Origin: Salminus brasiliensis
Lineage: Eukaryota > Chordata > Actinopteri > Characiformes > Bryconidae
NCBI RefSeq assembly: GCF_030463535.1
Contig: NC_132892.1
Coordinates: forward strand, 30,276,507-30,340,506
Reading direction: 5' to 3'
Length of the DNA stretch: 64,000 bases
In this document: positions 45,724-64,000 of the stretch, in pieces
Position numbering within the stretch: the stretch's first letter is position 1
Layout: every line of letters starts with the position of its first letter
The notes under the pieces: generated by a model
Databases searched by the model: none
Seen by the model: only the letters and a program-made list of their open reading frames with translations
What the model was told of the DNA's origin: nothing
Program-made: the position numbers and the translations under genes

Positions 45724-64000
<18,277 letters not shown>

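Overview
The window is nuclear DNA of a ray-finned fish. It carries four vertebrate housekeeping genes with many short exons and GT-AG introns. The intervening DNA is saturated with (CA)n, (TA)n and (TAA)n microsatellites, Tc1/mariner-type transposons, tRNA-derived SINEs, L2/CR1-like LINE remnants and minisatellites. The repeat types suggest an otophysan such as a characiform, but species cannot be read from the sequence. No bacterial, phage or CRISPR feature is present.

Layout, left to right. (1) 1-3080: the 5' end of esf1 on the minus strand; only the first coding exon is inside the window, and a likely non-coding first exon lies near 3.03-3.08 kb. (2) 3.1-4.1 kb: a divergent promoter region with a MITE-like insertion. 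(3) 4098-10869: complete ndufaf5 on the plus strand, 11 exons, 370 aa. (4) 10.9-15.0 kb: intergenic, with a perfect 60-bp-arm hairpin. (5) 15044-43287: complete kif16b on the minus strand, 31 coding exons, 1363 aa (motor, FHA, coiled coil, PX). Its introns hold several minisatellites, a 5'-truncated LINE inside a Tc1 relic, SINEs and MITEs. (6) 43.3-45.7 kb: a divergent kif16b/nup133 intergenic region with an octamer-bearing tandem repeat and a ZNF143-type promoter motif. (7) 45724-64000: nup133 on the plus strand, 24 complete exons plus the first bases of exon 25, about 1066 codons visible; the 3' end lies outside the window. Intron 22 carries a full-length Tc1-like transposon with an uninterrupted transposase ORF.

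I assembled the three main gene models by hand from splice sites and recalled family sequence. In each case exon lengths sum to an intact frame (1113, 4092 and 3198 nt). The genes act in unrelated processes: rRNA processing (Esf1), mitochondrial complex I assembly (Ndufaf5), endosome transport on PI3P membranes (Kif16b) and the nuclear pore Y-complex (Nup133). Their proximity is positional rather than functional. No new coding system was found. The less ordinary signals are non-coding: tandem arrays whose units contain transcription-factor palindromes (CRE, HSE-like, POU octamer), minisatellite units shared between two genes, UG-repeat acceptors at six exons, and paralogous empty/filled insertion sites.
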